Below, in pieces: positions 1 to 10,827 of a stretch of DNA of 47,214 nt (position 1 is the first letter of the stretch; every line of letters starts with the position of its first letter). The stretch is taken from assembly GCA_003254885.1 (NCBI GenBank), contig QANT01002899.1, forward strand, positions 1 to 47,214, read 5' to 3'. Below the pieces are notes generated by a model that saw only the letters and a list, made by a program, of their open reading frames with translations, was not told the origin of the DNA and searched no databases. The position numbers and the translations under genes were made by a program. Source of the stretch: Purshia tridentata. Taxonomy: Eukaryota; Streptophyta; Magnoliopsida; Rosales; Rosaceae.

Positions 1-846
1 TCCCACCCCACCCCCAAAGGGTTTGAAAACCTTGCATCCCCGAACTTGGTAGGAGTTGGGGACAGTGTTGGTAGGCCCTCCATTGGTGATAAGAACGTAG
101 AAGGGGAGGATCATAAGGGGGACGATCAAGTTGTGGCCGCTGAACAGAGCAGTGATCCCATAGTCGAGTGTTCGAACGTAGCAACGTCATTTATGCTAGT
201 CCCTGATGTTCAAGCAACTATGGCCATTGTGGTTAGTGACCAAGTCGCCTTGTCAAACCAGCCGTTGCACACACAAACACAAACTCACGCACTGGCTGCC
301 TCTCCATATACATATAGCCTCGACAATTATGTGGACCTTCGTCAGCACATGTGCAAGTTGGTGGCAAAGTGGAAGGATGATCTTCCAGCTTCCACTGACC
401 AGGGAAATGAAGAGGCCAATGTAGAAGCTGTTGATAGCGTGGACATCATTTTGCCCTCAGACTTCGTTGCTACAAAGGGTGGTGAGAGCACTGTTGTTGC
501 TGAGGGTCAAGGCCGGAGGTACATGCCAAATTGAAACCTCTTTTAACCGATCCATTGGCGAAGAAGCAGAAGAAACAACAAGAGGCAGTCAACTTTGATC
601 CTGTTGGTCAGTACCTGGGCGTGATCATGAACGACCTTCTCCACTACCTTCAACATTGGGATGAAAACCCAAGTATGTGTGTTGCAAAATCCTTTCCTCA
701 TGTCAAGTAAGGTTGCATATGTATGTTTTATACAGTGCCTGGTTGTTGTTTGTTGCAGCGAGATGTTGTTCATTGGGAATTGTCTCAAAGCTGATCGCAG
801 GTTCATGTATTAGCTCCTAACACCTGCATGCTGGCTTGGCACTGAT
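1..846 (+). pseudogene. Ulp1-type transposon gene, middle part, 5' end outside window
   Basis: The reading frame is open from base 1 to a stop at 532-534 and encodes an acidic, low-complexity stretch. Coding then continues in another frame (frame change near 515-530) with LTDPLAKKQKKQ followed by FDPVGQYLGVIMNDLLHYLQ, up to a likely intron donor GTATGT at about 673. After an acceptor (TGTTGCAG, ending at 758) a second exon reads EMLFIGNCLKADRRFM, an in-frame stop, then LLTPACWLGTDV before a GTAAG donor at 847. The minus-strand gene at 25.4-25.6 kb has clearly related segments in the same order (LGQYKALGIMNDF; LLLVGNNFKVDRKFMHRLLTPTSWIGTDV, given here only as landmarks), and that gene carries C48 peptidase motifs. 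I therefore read this as the linker before the peptidase domain of a plant transposon Ulp1-like gene. No peptidase motif was found downstream, and frameshift plus stop indicate decay. Confidence 0.5.
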
Positions 847-2053
847 GTAAGTTGACATTAATGTTCTATATACACCAAAACCAAACTAACGCCTTGTTGC
901 TAATTATGCTACTGTTGTAACCCCTTTTGTAACCCCATTCGCCCCAAAACCAAAAACTCCCTTCCAACTCCAAATAGCTTCCCACTAATAGCCTCCCTGT
1001 TTATTTGTGGGTTATGGTTTCCACTTCCTCACCAATCCAAGGACCCAGTGCGATCTAAGCTCGGAGCTCGATCCATACAAACCCATAAAATGCGAAGAAC
1101 TACAACCAGGTGGGCAGTGAAGAAATGCAGCTCCCATTGAGGAAATCCAGCTCCCATTGAGGAAATCCAGCTCCCACTAAGGAAATCTAGCTCCCACTGA
1201 GGAAATCCATCTCCCACTGAAGATATCCAGCTCCCACCTTTCCATCTACAGTGAGTCACCTGTATTTGCTTGAGTATCAATTTTTTTTTTTTTTTTCTAG
1301 TTGAGATGGGAGAAAGCATAGGGAAGTGCGTATGGCTAGTCTATTTTATGTTTTATTGGAAGGCACCTCAGATGTGCCATTGCTCATCAATGTGCTTATT
1401 TGTGGTGTACTCAGCCATAGGCTGCTTATACTCACCCATAGGTTGGTTTATTCAAGGTTTTTATAGTAACACTTGAAAACATAGACATAGCCTGGACAAT
1501 GAATAAACAAGTTGTCGCCACATCAATCCATCGCCATTACCTAGTGTCTGACTACTAAATGTCTTTTGTATGTGGAGACAACCTCTGCGGCAATTATCTA
1601 ACTGTTGAGACTGCAATGTTGAGTGCATGCTTGCCTGTAGTTTCCCTAAAATTATTTTGTCACCTGCCTGAAATGATGCAGCCATTGGATCATGGCAAAT
1701 GTTCAAATTACTAATGAACCCATAACAACATACATGTCATAAGGAATATATTATGTTTGTTTGGTTTTAATCATTGAATTCCTAGTCACCTTACTTCGTC
1801 AATGTGCTTTCACGTTGATTGTGCTATTTTGGTATCAATATGAAGCTGGCTCAAGTTGGCATACCAATGGTGGCTACTTTCTGTAGTTTGTACCTGGATA
1901 GAAAGTTTGGGAATTGGATTAAATGCTTCTAGCTTTGTACCGCAAGTTTTTAGGCTACACTAGTGGTTCTTAGTGCATGCAAATATTTGGTACGTGCTTG
2001 GTTTTTAAACTTGTTAATAAACCATTGACCTCCTATACAAAGGATGTGCCATT
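847..2053. other. No gene seen; transposon-derived spacer
   Basis: Apart from the 20 bp minisatellite listed separately, I see no coding signal. The short open frames here are shadows of the minisatellite or random. A poly-T run lies at about 1279-1297. A GTGGACA-related motif occurs near 1494 (tggacaatg). Confidence 0.5.
1121..1240. repeat. 20 bp minisatellite, six units
   Basis: Six back-to-back 20 bp units, exactly in register with the numbering (1121, 1141, 1161, 1181, 1201, 1221), consensus ggaaatccagctcccattga. The outer units are the most diverged. A minus-strand open frame crossing the array (repeated FPQWELD-like residues) is a by-product of the repeat. Confidence 0.9.
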
Positions 2054-2206
2054 CTCAAAATTAGGGGACGAGGAGAAGATGTGGACACCAGCTAGACAAT
2101 GTGTGGACACAGGCGCAAACACATCAGCACTGCAGTTTTTGTCTGCGCCATGTCCACTCATTGTCTGCTTCTTGTCCACACTTTGGGTGCCACCCCAAAC
2201 TTTAAA
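2054..2206. repeat. Foldback repeat rich in GTGGACA
   Basis: The left part (2054-2128) carries gtggaca twice (about 2077 and 2103). The right part (2135-2206) carries the reverse complement tgtccac twice (about 2150 and 2173). Aligning the left arm with the reverse complement of the right arm by eye gives roughly 70 percent identity over about 70 nt with almost no loop. It sits just upstream of the MULE transposase. Related half-elements occur elsewhere, for example near 26735-26820. Confidence 0.65.
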
Positions 2207-2333
2207 CAATGTCACATCCGTGCTAGCGAACATCACTACTAAACGGTATTGATAAATTTGATAAGTGATTCACTTGATGCATACTCTGCCCAAAGTTAAT
2301 TACTAATGTGTGCATTGCATTTTGCATTTTCAG

Positions 2334-4983
2334 ATGGATGTCATATGTGTCATCTGCTATTATAATGGGAACTGGACAACAGCTGAGGAGATCGGGGAGC
2401 TAGTGGCATATGAAGGTGGGAATGAGAAAGGATTACGCCTACCCAAACTCACGACCCTGCATGAGCTTGAGTATTTGGCCAGCCAACTGCTCGAGGTTGA
2501 TAGAGACTCCCACGCAATACACATGAGGTACTCGGCAAAGGAATTAATGCGTGGGATCGTCAAGTTCATCAAGATTAGAGATGTTATTGATTTGGATTTC
2601 TTCTTGAACCAAGATAGTCAGACCATGGTACCACTGTATGCAGAAGCACATGCCAAGGCAATCATGGAGTCTACACGTATGCCAACGTCACTACCTGTCC
2701 TTCGGAGTAGCCAGTGTAGCAATGATATGCACGAGCCAGGAACATTGAAGATTTCCAATCGATGTGCCCTGTCTTAGAAGGATGGCTTGCCAGCGATTGT
2801 GCCATTTGTACATTCTCACCCACTTCCACCAGCCACTGTGCGATTCATTGAGTGCATGGATGATGAAAGTCGACTTGACCCCCCCATTTGGAGTGCAGTC
2901 ACAGCCACCATCTTGCCAACAAGTGGCCAATGAAGAGGTAGCAGCCCCTATCGCTGCAATTACAGCTCCGCATGGCCCATTGGACCTTGGAGGTGTGCCA
3001 TCTCATTTGTCGCTTGCCGAAGAATGGCCCGATTCAGTTGTGACCGATGGACAACCTACATGTCCTATACAAAAAGACGGAAGGCAGATTCATCCCCATC
3101 TTTTTTCCAACAGAGCCAAATTTGGTCTGCAACCGAATGCATAGTTGATTGTGCTGCTATTGCAGGTTGCAATGGCACGGTTACCCACTTCGATGAAGTG
3201 GGAGGTGAGGATTTTTTCCAAAATAAGAGCCAATTACGGCGTCATCTTGGATTGTAAGCAATTAAAGATAATCGGGAGTATCGAGTGCTAAGGTCTACCA
3301 AAACAGTTTTTACTCGATGCTATATTCACCAAGGCTGCTTGTACTGGATTCATGCTACAAGGCATACGCATTGGGGCATTTGGAAGATTACAAAATTTGT
3401 TGACAAACACACATGCGGACTAAAGCCCGAGAGGAAAGAACATCGATAGGCTACTCCTAGTGTTATTGGTGAGTTTATTAAACATAAGTATGTTGGCATG
3501 GGCCGCTCATATAAACCCCCGGAAATACAAGCGGACATTCACAAGAAGCATGGTGTGAATTTCTGTTATAAAACATGTTGGCGAGCCTGGGAGGTGGCTC
3601 TCGAGAAGATCCAAGGTTCTCCGGAGGCATCCTATGATTTATTGCCTGCATATTGTGATGAATTGCAGCAAAAAAATCCTGGCACGGTGAGTCGCATACT
3701 CACTAATGAAGACCACAATTTCCTATACTTCTTTATGGCCTTGGGAGCTTCCGTTAAGGGTTTTGTTGAACACATGCGATCGACCTTGTGTGTTGATGCC
3801 ACTTTCCTTAAGTGCAAATACCACGAAACCTTACTAATTGCTACAGCTCTAAATGGCAACAACCATATATTTCCTGTTGCATTTGGCATATGTGATAGTG
3901 AGAACAATGCCTCGTGGGAGTGTGCCAAATTTGGTAAACATCGTGGTGCTATCGGGAATGTGCCAAATTTGGTGGTGGTGTCCGATAGGCACGATAACAT
4001 AAGGAAAGCATGTTACAAAACTTTCCCTGAGGCTGCGTACACTGCATTGTGCACCTAAAGGCAAACATAAAGAGGAAGTTCAGCCTGGAAAGTGATGATC
4101 CTGATTTGAATCTCTTCATTTCAGCTACCAACAAATACCGGCACAAGTCTTGTTTGTGTTTGGTACACCTAATGTGTGAGCCCGTGAGGAAATGGATCAC
4201 CGATGAAGAATTGGGCCATGCAATTTGGGCTCGGTCATACTGTAAGTTTAATAGGTGGGACTAGCATGTCAACAAATGGATCACCCGTGAGCTTCCAGTG
4301 ACTGCCCTGGTTGAGTATATCAGGCACACACTACAACTTTGGTTCTTCACCTATCGGTCCAAGGCAGCCTCATCATCCATGTACCTGACACTAAGCAGAG
4401 GGGAAAGTACACTTCGCCGGCGAATGGAAGAAAGCATGCGGCTGACCATTCATCCTATAAATAGAACTGATTTCAACGTTGTTGAACCCTCCAAGTCGTC
4501 ATCCATGTGTGTGAATCTTGAGCGCGAAACTTGCTCTTGTAGGGAATTTGACTTGGAAGGACTCCCTTGCAAGCATTCCTTGGCAGCGGCAAGGCACCGT
4601 GAGTGGAGCCCGTATGAATTATGCTCTCGATACTACACCAACAAAACATGGCACATTGCCTATGCAATGTCCATTAATCCTATTGGTCAGGAAGACACGT
4701 GGAATGTTTCGGAGAATGTGAACGTTCGGGCAGTTTTGCCCCCGATTATGAGACATGAGAGTGGTCGCCCGTGTAAGCAACGGACCCTCTCTACAAGTGA
4801 AACCAAAAAAAGGAATAAATGCTCAAGGTGTGAGGAGGAAGGTCACAACTAGGCTACGTGCAAGAAGCCCATCCCGTTGTCCCACCAGCCTGGTGCTTAC
4901 ACAGCCTCGGACTCGAATCTGGTTCGTGGACTTCATTGAACGACCTCCTTGTACCTCTCTTCAAAGGCCTGTGTGTGGCCTAT
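2334..4983 (+). pseudogene. Mutator-like (MULE) transposase, broken
   Basis: MULE transposases cut and paste their own element in the nucleus using a DDE catalytic core. Coding starts at ATG 2334, directly after a likely intron acceptor (ttttcag), with MDVICVICYYNGNW typical of MULE N-termini. Around 3180-3420 comes the DNA-binding domain (VGGEDFF, AIKDNREYRVLRS, KITKFVDKHTCGL). The MULE catalytic domain follows at 3700-4040, with the first Asp in CVDATFLKCKYHETLL and the second in VVSDRH. A SWIM zinc finger lies near 4530-4580 (CSCREFDLEGLPCKH) and a zinc knuckle near 4820-4865 (CSRCEEEGHN, stop, ATC). Damage: stops at 2775, 2931, 3255, 3447, 4262 and 4850, frame changes near 2900-3100 and 4045, and a 15 bp direct duplication (tgtgccaaatttggt, near 3921 and 3959) replacing normal sequence between the catalytic Asp residues. 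A solo LTR interrupts the 3' flank at 4984. Clearly non-functional. Confidence 0.9.
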
Positions 4984-6698
4984 TGTAACACCCCGTACCT
5001 TCCAAAGTAGTTTCGAAAAGCTTTTTAAAGATTTTCGGGATTTTATTTGAAAAGTAAAACGTTTTGGGCGTTTTTCAAAGTTTAAAGTTTGACTTTTAAA
5101 GTTGGGCAAAAAGTTGACGTTTAGTTCGAGCAAGGTTTTCACGTTGACCTTGGGTTCGTTGGAAAGGTCTCGTCCTCACGAGTTCGTAGACACGTAGCAC
5201 GCGTCAAACGGAGCTACGGTTTGGAAGTTACGGACGTGTGAAGAGAGGGGCAAGTTTGTAATTTTGGAAAAGTTGGACTTTGAAAAGGGGCACAGAAACC
5301 CAGAAATCAGACAATTTCTCTCTCTCGCGACATCACTCCCAATCGCGACTTCCGCCGGCGCTTGGGGCGCGTCCGGCGGTGGCTGGAGCTGATCTTCGGC
5401 TCGCCGTGTTCTTCTCTCTCCCCTCTTCCCTCCGGTGGTGGCGCCTCCTCCCGAAACAGCCCGGAAAGAGAAGAATCGCGCATGCACAGTTGGCGTCACG
5501 GCGACGATCTCGGCGATTCCGGCGACGACGCGACCTCCCACCTGCCCAAATCTCTTCCTCTTGTCGAGCCCAGCGTGTTGGTGGGTTCGATTGACCCGTG
5601 GGACCGCCGTGGGCGGCGGATCGAAGCTAGGGAGGCCGGCGGCTTTCCTACCAGTTTTTTCCTTTTCCGGCCACTTTTGGCCGTCGACCCAGGTTTGAGA
5701 ATCGATCCCCTCTATCTCCTCTACGTGCTTGTGTAGTTCGTTTTAGCTAAACGTGACTTTCGTTTTTGGCAGTTGACCGCCCGTTGACCACCGTGGGTTC
5801 CGCCGCGTGTGGTGGTTCTAGCAACCCTGTTTCTTTGTTTTTGGCCTCGGGCCAACCAGCCGAACCTACTGGTGAGTTTGGGTGAGTTTCTTGGACCTTC
5901 TGTGAGCTTTCCGAGGGTCGGGCAGCCACTGTGCGTGGTGGTTCCCGCCCGTTTTTGTGTTTTGTTGCTTGGTTGTGAAACTTGCTTGTTTTGGTTGGTT
6001 GTTTGGTCTTAACAGGTACGCTTGGCACGGGAATTTGTATTTCCGATGCTGTTATGCTGCCGGATTTTAGAATCTGAGCAAAGAAGCCACGAAGGGCAGT
6101 TTAGTCTTTTCGCGTGGTCACGGTGAGTGAACCTAAGATCGCTTAATTCTCAGTTTCGTTAGTTACTTGGTTGCTTTGAGTGTGTGTTTGATTTGGTTGC
6201 TGGTTACTAGTTAAGGGGGGTTACGGAATTAGGATTGGAATACCGATAAATTAAGGATTATTTGAGGTTACAGAATTAAGTAACGTTTGGAGCTTCAGTG
6301 AGGACTAAGTAAGGATCTGTGGTTGTGATTGAGGATTAATGAATCCAGGTGGAGACTTTGATTAGAATTGGGATTCTCGGGGTTTAAGGTTACTGCTTTT
6401 TCTTTAAGGTGATTTAGTGTGGATTTTGGTTTTGGAAACTGATTTTGAGAACTCAGTTTATTCTTGAATAAAGTTAAATGTTTGATTTTACTTATTAGTT
6501 TTTGGTAACGTTGGTTCTTTAAGAAAGGATTTAATTTTAAGTTCGAGTTTTGATTAGTTTTCTCGTTATATCAAAAAGGGTTTGGAACCTGGATTTTGGT
6601 GTTTTGAACTGAAAATATCCTTTCCGGATTGATACTGTTTTCAAAGCACCCAATTAGTACTTGTTCAGCTTCACAGATTGCATAAGGTCTTTGGGACC

Positions 6699-6740
6699 CA
6701 TCACGGCACACACATAGGCTTTGGGCCGTGTGTCGGGATG
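6699..6740 (+). other. Conserved LTR stem-loop
   Basis: The arm CATCACGGCACAC (6699-6711) pairs with GTGTGTCGGGATG (6728-6740): 11 Watson-Crick pairs, one G-U and one mismatch, around a 16-nt loop containing ataggctttgggcc. The same hairpin occurs in LTR A copy 2 and in both family-B LTRs that retain this region. Confidence 0.7.
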
Positions 6741-6757
6741 CCTTGCCCTTTGGGGGC

Positions 6758-6890
6758 GGCCCTGCGTGCACGTACGGCAGTTGTTGGCCCTGCATGTGTA
6801 TGATAGACTTCGGCTTTGCACATGTACGGCAAGATTATTTGCCCTACATGCGTACGGCCGGTTGTGAGCCCTGCGCATGTACGGCAGGTT
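6758..6890 (+). repeat. LTR minisatellite, ~27 bp units, five copies
   Basis: Five diverged units, each with a core like ctgcgcatgtacggcag. Cores of type catgtacgg and tgcgtacgg alternate, giving a dimeric pattern. It lies immediately downstream of the conserved stem-loop. Confidence 0.8.
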
Positions 6891-7916
6891 AGCTGGATGT
6901 GGATTGGGTGATGGTTTTCGTATCTTGTGAGTTTACAGATTGTTTTTGATTATTAAATTATAGTTCTTATTTTATAATTTGGGACTTTGATCAGATTTAT
7001 TGATTTCTAAGAGTTTTTAAAGCGGATTTGAAATCGGTAATTATTTTCTCTTTCGTGGCTTTTTATGAAATGTTTTAAAGCTAGGGGAATCTCAAAGGGT
7101 GACAGTGAGGTGTTGAGAAACTTTGAATTTAAAGGTTTAGGCGAGAATTGATTACCGGGGTTTGAGTAACAAAGGTCATTTGAGATTTAAGGGTAAGTAA
7201 AAGGCTTCGGAGTATCAGTGGTTTTAATTGAGGATTTAGTGGGTTTTAAAGGTTATTTGAGGATAGTGGAAGGATTAATTGAGGTTTAAGTTGGTTCTGA
7301 ATGGATATCGAGGATTCTAAGATTATTGGAGAATCTAGTGGGATTCTAAGTCAGGACCTTGTGGTGTAATTCGAGGTGATTTCCAGTTTAGGGGATCAAT
7401 TGAGGATAATTGAGGTATTACAGATTGGGACAGTGTATTGGATTGGGTAGAGGATTGGTGATCAGGTTAAGGATTGAAATTTCTGGTTTGTGGTTTGATT
7501 GTGATTCGAGGCTTAAAATGGATTGTGACTGATTATTTTAATTGAGTTTAATTGAGGTTTACAGTAGTTTCACTCATACGAGCTCTAGTGAGCTTACCGG
7601 GTTTGTGTTTAAACCCGGTGCACCTGTGGTTGGGTGCAGGGTTCGGTTTCACAGGTTGAGCAAGCTGAGGAGGCAGTGGAGAGAAGACGTGGCAGTGAGA
7701 CCAACAGTGTTTCAAAAACTTATTTTACACCTTACGTTTGTGTAAAGGTTTTACAGCTTGTTTTTATAAACCTATTTTTGTAACTTATAGTTGTTTTCAG
7801 GAAATTATTTTGCATTCATGGCTCACAGTTTCAGAAAAAGGGCGCATAGCTTCAGGAAACAGTTTCAGTTTTCAGGTTTAGTTAGTGTTCACGTGCCCGA
7901 GGGTCGGGGCGTGACA

Positions 7917-8825
7917 CCTGTGAACTTGCTAGTGTACATATTATGCCAAATTGTCATGGTCATTTACTCTGTTGGCATCCATATTGTGCCTAGCCTTTGT
8001 ACCTTTAATAATCCATTGTAATTTGCGGTATTAAATTGTGTGGGTACTTTGTCTATATCTATGCAAAAACTCACATTCCCTAGCTGACATTGTCATTATT
8101 TATTTGTGCAATCTGCAAAATTTGTGCTACATAATGTTTACTCATGTCTCTCGTGTTGGCTTTGTGTTCAACCAACTGCCTAGCGTATAATTGTTTACAT
8201 GATTCAATATAGGCATTTATGTTAAGAACAGCAAGTGTGGATAGACGGTGGACATACGGGTGACATGACATAGCCACTTTGTAGACATCGTTGGTCATCT
8301 CTGGATTCATGGAGTGGACAAAAAGCTGCCATTGTGTTAACAAAAATGAACAAATAAGTTTGTAACAAAGGCATGCCCAGGCTATATTAAATCTCCAGTC
8401 CTTGCTGACAATAGGTGGAGACACGTGGAGCTTTCTGCAACTCATTGGCCGGACTTTGTCTACCATCTGTCCGTGACTGCCAACTTCTGAATTTGCGAAC
8501 ATCCACACTTGGGAACATCTCATTATATCCCATTCACATTTGCAAGTGTCATGACACCTTGACCCTTACATTTTTTACCTAGAATGTAGGTATGTAAGTA
8601 CAAGCAGTCTATGTACGTGTACATTAATATTTGTTAGAGCGTCTCCTCTCTAGATCACGTTAAATAATGCACATACTAGACTTTTGACATGTGCTAACAA
8701 AATGAAAGTTTCTAATTATAAAATTTGTTAATTATTTAATATTATTATTTTTTTGTTAATTATTTTAAAAAAATTTGAAAACTGTAACTATTCTGTAACT
8801 ATCACTCTCTCCACCTAAGAAGGTG
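7917..8825. other. Resumed MULE flank between the two solo LTRs
   Basis: This sequence continues the DNA-transposon landscape after the first solo LTR. A 147-codon minus-strand open frame (8523-8080) shows no family resemblance I can name; it includes a GTGGACA-type cluster (about 8225-8330) and is probably incidental. The last 150 bases are AT-rich. Confidence 0.4.
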
Positions 8826-10579
8826 TGTAACACCCCGCACTTTCCAAAGTGGTTTTGAAAAGCTTTTTAAAAGTTTTCGGAATTTTATTTAGAAAGTAAA
8901 GCGTTTTGGCGTTTTCCAAATTTTAAAGTTTGACTTTTAAAGTTGGGCAAAAGTTGACTTTTTGTTCGGGCAAGGTTTTCGCGTTGACCTTGGGTTCGTT
9001 GGAAAGGTCTCGTCCTCACGAGTTCGTAGACACGTAGCACGCGTCAAACGGAGCTACGGTTTGGAAGTTACGAACGTGTGAAGAGAGGGGCAAGGTTGTA
9101 ATTTTGAAAAAGTTGGTTTTTAAAAAGGGGGCACAGAACCCCAGAAAATGACACAGCATTTTCTCTCTCCTCTCTCCCGAAATTTCTCTCTCTCTCTCGC
9201 GACACGCACTCCCAGCCGCGCCTTTCGCCGGCGCGTGGGGGCGCGTCCGGCGGCGGGCCGGCCTGGTTTTTGGCTCCCCATGCTCGCCTCTCCTCCCTCT
9301 TCCCTTCGGTGGTGGCACCTCCTCCCGGAATAGCCGGGAAAGAGAGAATCCGAGCGTGCACAATCTGCGTCATGGCGGCGATCTCGGCGATTCCGGCGAC
9401 GACGCGACCTCCCACCTGCCCAGATCTCTTCCTCTCGTCGAGCCCAGCGTGTTGGTGGGTTCGATTGACCCGTGGGACCACCGTGGGCGGCGGATCGGAG
9501 CTAGGGAGGCTGGCAGCTTTCCGGCCAGTTTTCCTCCTTTTCCGGCCACTTTTGGCCGTCGACCCAAGTTCGAGTTTTGATCCCCTCGATCTCCTCTACG
9601 TGCCTGTGTAGTTTGTTTTAGCTAAACGTGACTTTCGTTTTTAGCAGTTGACCGCCGTTGACTAACCGTTGGTCGTCGTGGGACTCGCTGCGTGTGACGG
9701 TTCCAGCGACCGTTCCATGGTTTTTGGCTTCAGGCCAACCACCCGAGCTTGTGGGTGAGTTTGGGTGAGCTTCTCGGACCTTTCGAGTGTGTTTCGAGGG
9801 TCGGGTAGCCACCCTGCGTGGTGGTTCCCGCCCGTTTCTGTGATTTGTTGCTTGTTGGTTGTAAACTTTGTTGGCTATCTGGTCTTAACAGGTACTCGGC
9901 ACGGGAATTTGTATTCCCGATGCCGTTATGCTGCCGGATTTTGGAATCCGTGCAAAGGAGCCACGAAGGACACGAAGGGCAGTTCGGTCTTTTCGCGTGG
10001 TCACAGTGAGTGAACCTAAGACCATTTAATTCTCAGTTTAGTTAGTTACTTGGTTGCTTGTGTGCTTGTTTGTTTGATTTGGTTGCGGGTTACTAGTAAA
10101 GGGGGGTTATGGAATTAGGATTGGAATACCGATAATTTAAGGATTATTTGAGGTTACAGAATTAAGTAATGTTTGGAACTTCAGTGAGGACTAAGTAAGG
10201 ATCAGTGGTTGTGTTGAAGATTTGTGAATTCCAATTGGAGACTTTTGGTTAGGATTGGGATTCCCAGGATTTTAAGATTATTGTTTGTTAAGGTGATTTA
10301 GTGTGGATTTCGGTTTTGGAAACTGATTTTAAGAACTCAGTTTATTCTTGGTTAAAGATAAAGATCTAATCTTATTTGTCAGTTTTTGGAAACTTTGGTT
10401 CTTTAAGAAAGGATTTAATTTTAAGTTCGAGTTTTGATTAGTTATCTCGTCTTATCAAAAAGGGTTGGAACTTGGATTTTGGTGTTTTGAACTGAAAATA
10501 TTCTATTCTGATTGGTACGGTTTTCAAGCACCCAATGGATACTCGTTCAGCTTCTCAGATTATATAGGTCTTTGGGACC

Positions 10580-10621
10580 CATCACGGTACACACATAGGC
10601 TTTGGGCCGTGTGTCGGGGTG
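10580..10621 (+). other. Conserved LTR stem-loop, copy 2
   Basis: Arms CATCACGGTACAC and GTGTGTCGGGGTG. Compared with copy 1, two Watson-Crick pairs have become T-G (U-G in RNA) wobbles, so pairing survives the substitutions. Confidence 0.7.
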
Positions 10622-10637
10622 CCTTGCCCTTTGGGGG

Positions 10638-10827
10638 CGGCCCTGCGTGCACGTACGGCAGTTGTTGGCCCTGCACATGTATGACAGACCTTGGCTCTGC
10701 ACATGTACGGCAGGATATTGGCTCTGCATGCGTACGGCAGGTCGTAGGCCCTGCGCATGTACGGCAGGATTATTGACCCTGCATGCGTACGGCAGGTTGT
10801 GAGCCCTGCGCATGTACGGCAGGTTAG
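10638..10827 (+). repeat. LTR minisatellite, ~27 bp units, seven copies
   Basis: Core tacgg/tatga positions are 10654, 10680, 10706, 10733, 10760, 10788 and 10815, a 26-28 bp period. The last five units alternate catgtacgg and tgcgtacgg. Copy 1 has five units, so the difference is exactly one dimer. Confidence 0.85.

Larger units (their letters stand above)
4984..7916 (+). mobile_element. Solo LTR, family A copy 1 (Ty3/gypsy type)
   Basis: Begins TGTAACACCCCG and ends CGGGGCGTGACA; the ends are imperfect inverted repeats (10 of 12). The flanks are CCTAT (4979-4983) and CCTGT (7917-7921), a 5 bp target-site duplication with one substitution. No PBS or internal domain follows, so this is a solo LTR left by LTR-LTR recombination. 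It contains a U3 module around 5178-5245 (cacgagttcgtagacacg), a CpG-rich CT-tract/leader region at about 5310-5660, a conserved hairpin and a ~27 bp minisatellite. Terminal sequence and ~3 kb length resemble plant Tekay/Del chromoviruses; that assignment is inference. Confidence 0.9.

Noticed and set aside
1029..1319. Minus-strand ORF with repeated FPQWELD-like residues as a repeat protein
   Set aside because: It is the translation of the 20 bp minisatellite, whose length is not a multiple of three.
5280..5736. Overlapping plus and minus open frames in the GC-rich LTR leader (also 9016-9611, 43038-43538, 39194-39891, 45359-45825)
   Set aside because: Frames are open on both strands because of base composition and change frame between copies; no domain is recognisable.
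8080..8523. 147-codon minus-strand ORF as a gene
   Set aside because: No family features and it includes a GTGGACA cluster; length alone is weak evidence in this AT-rich spacer.
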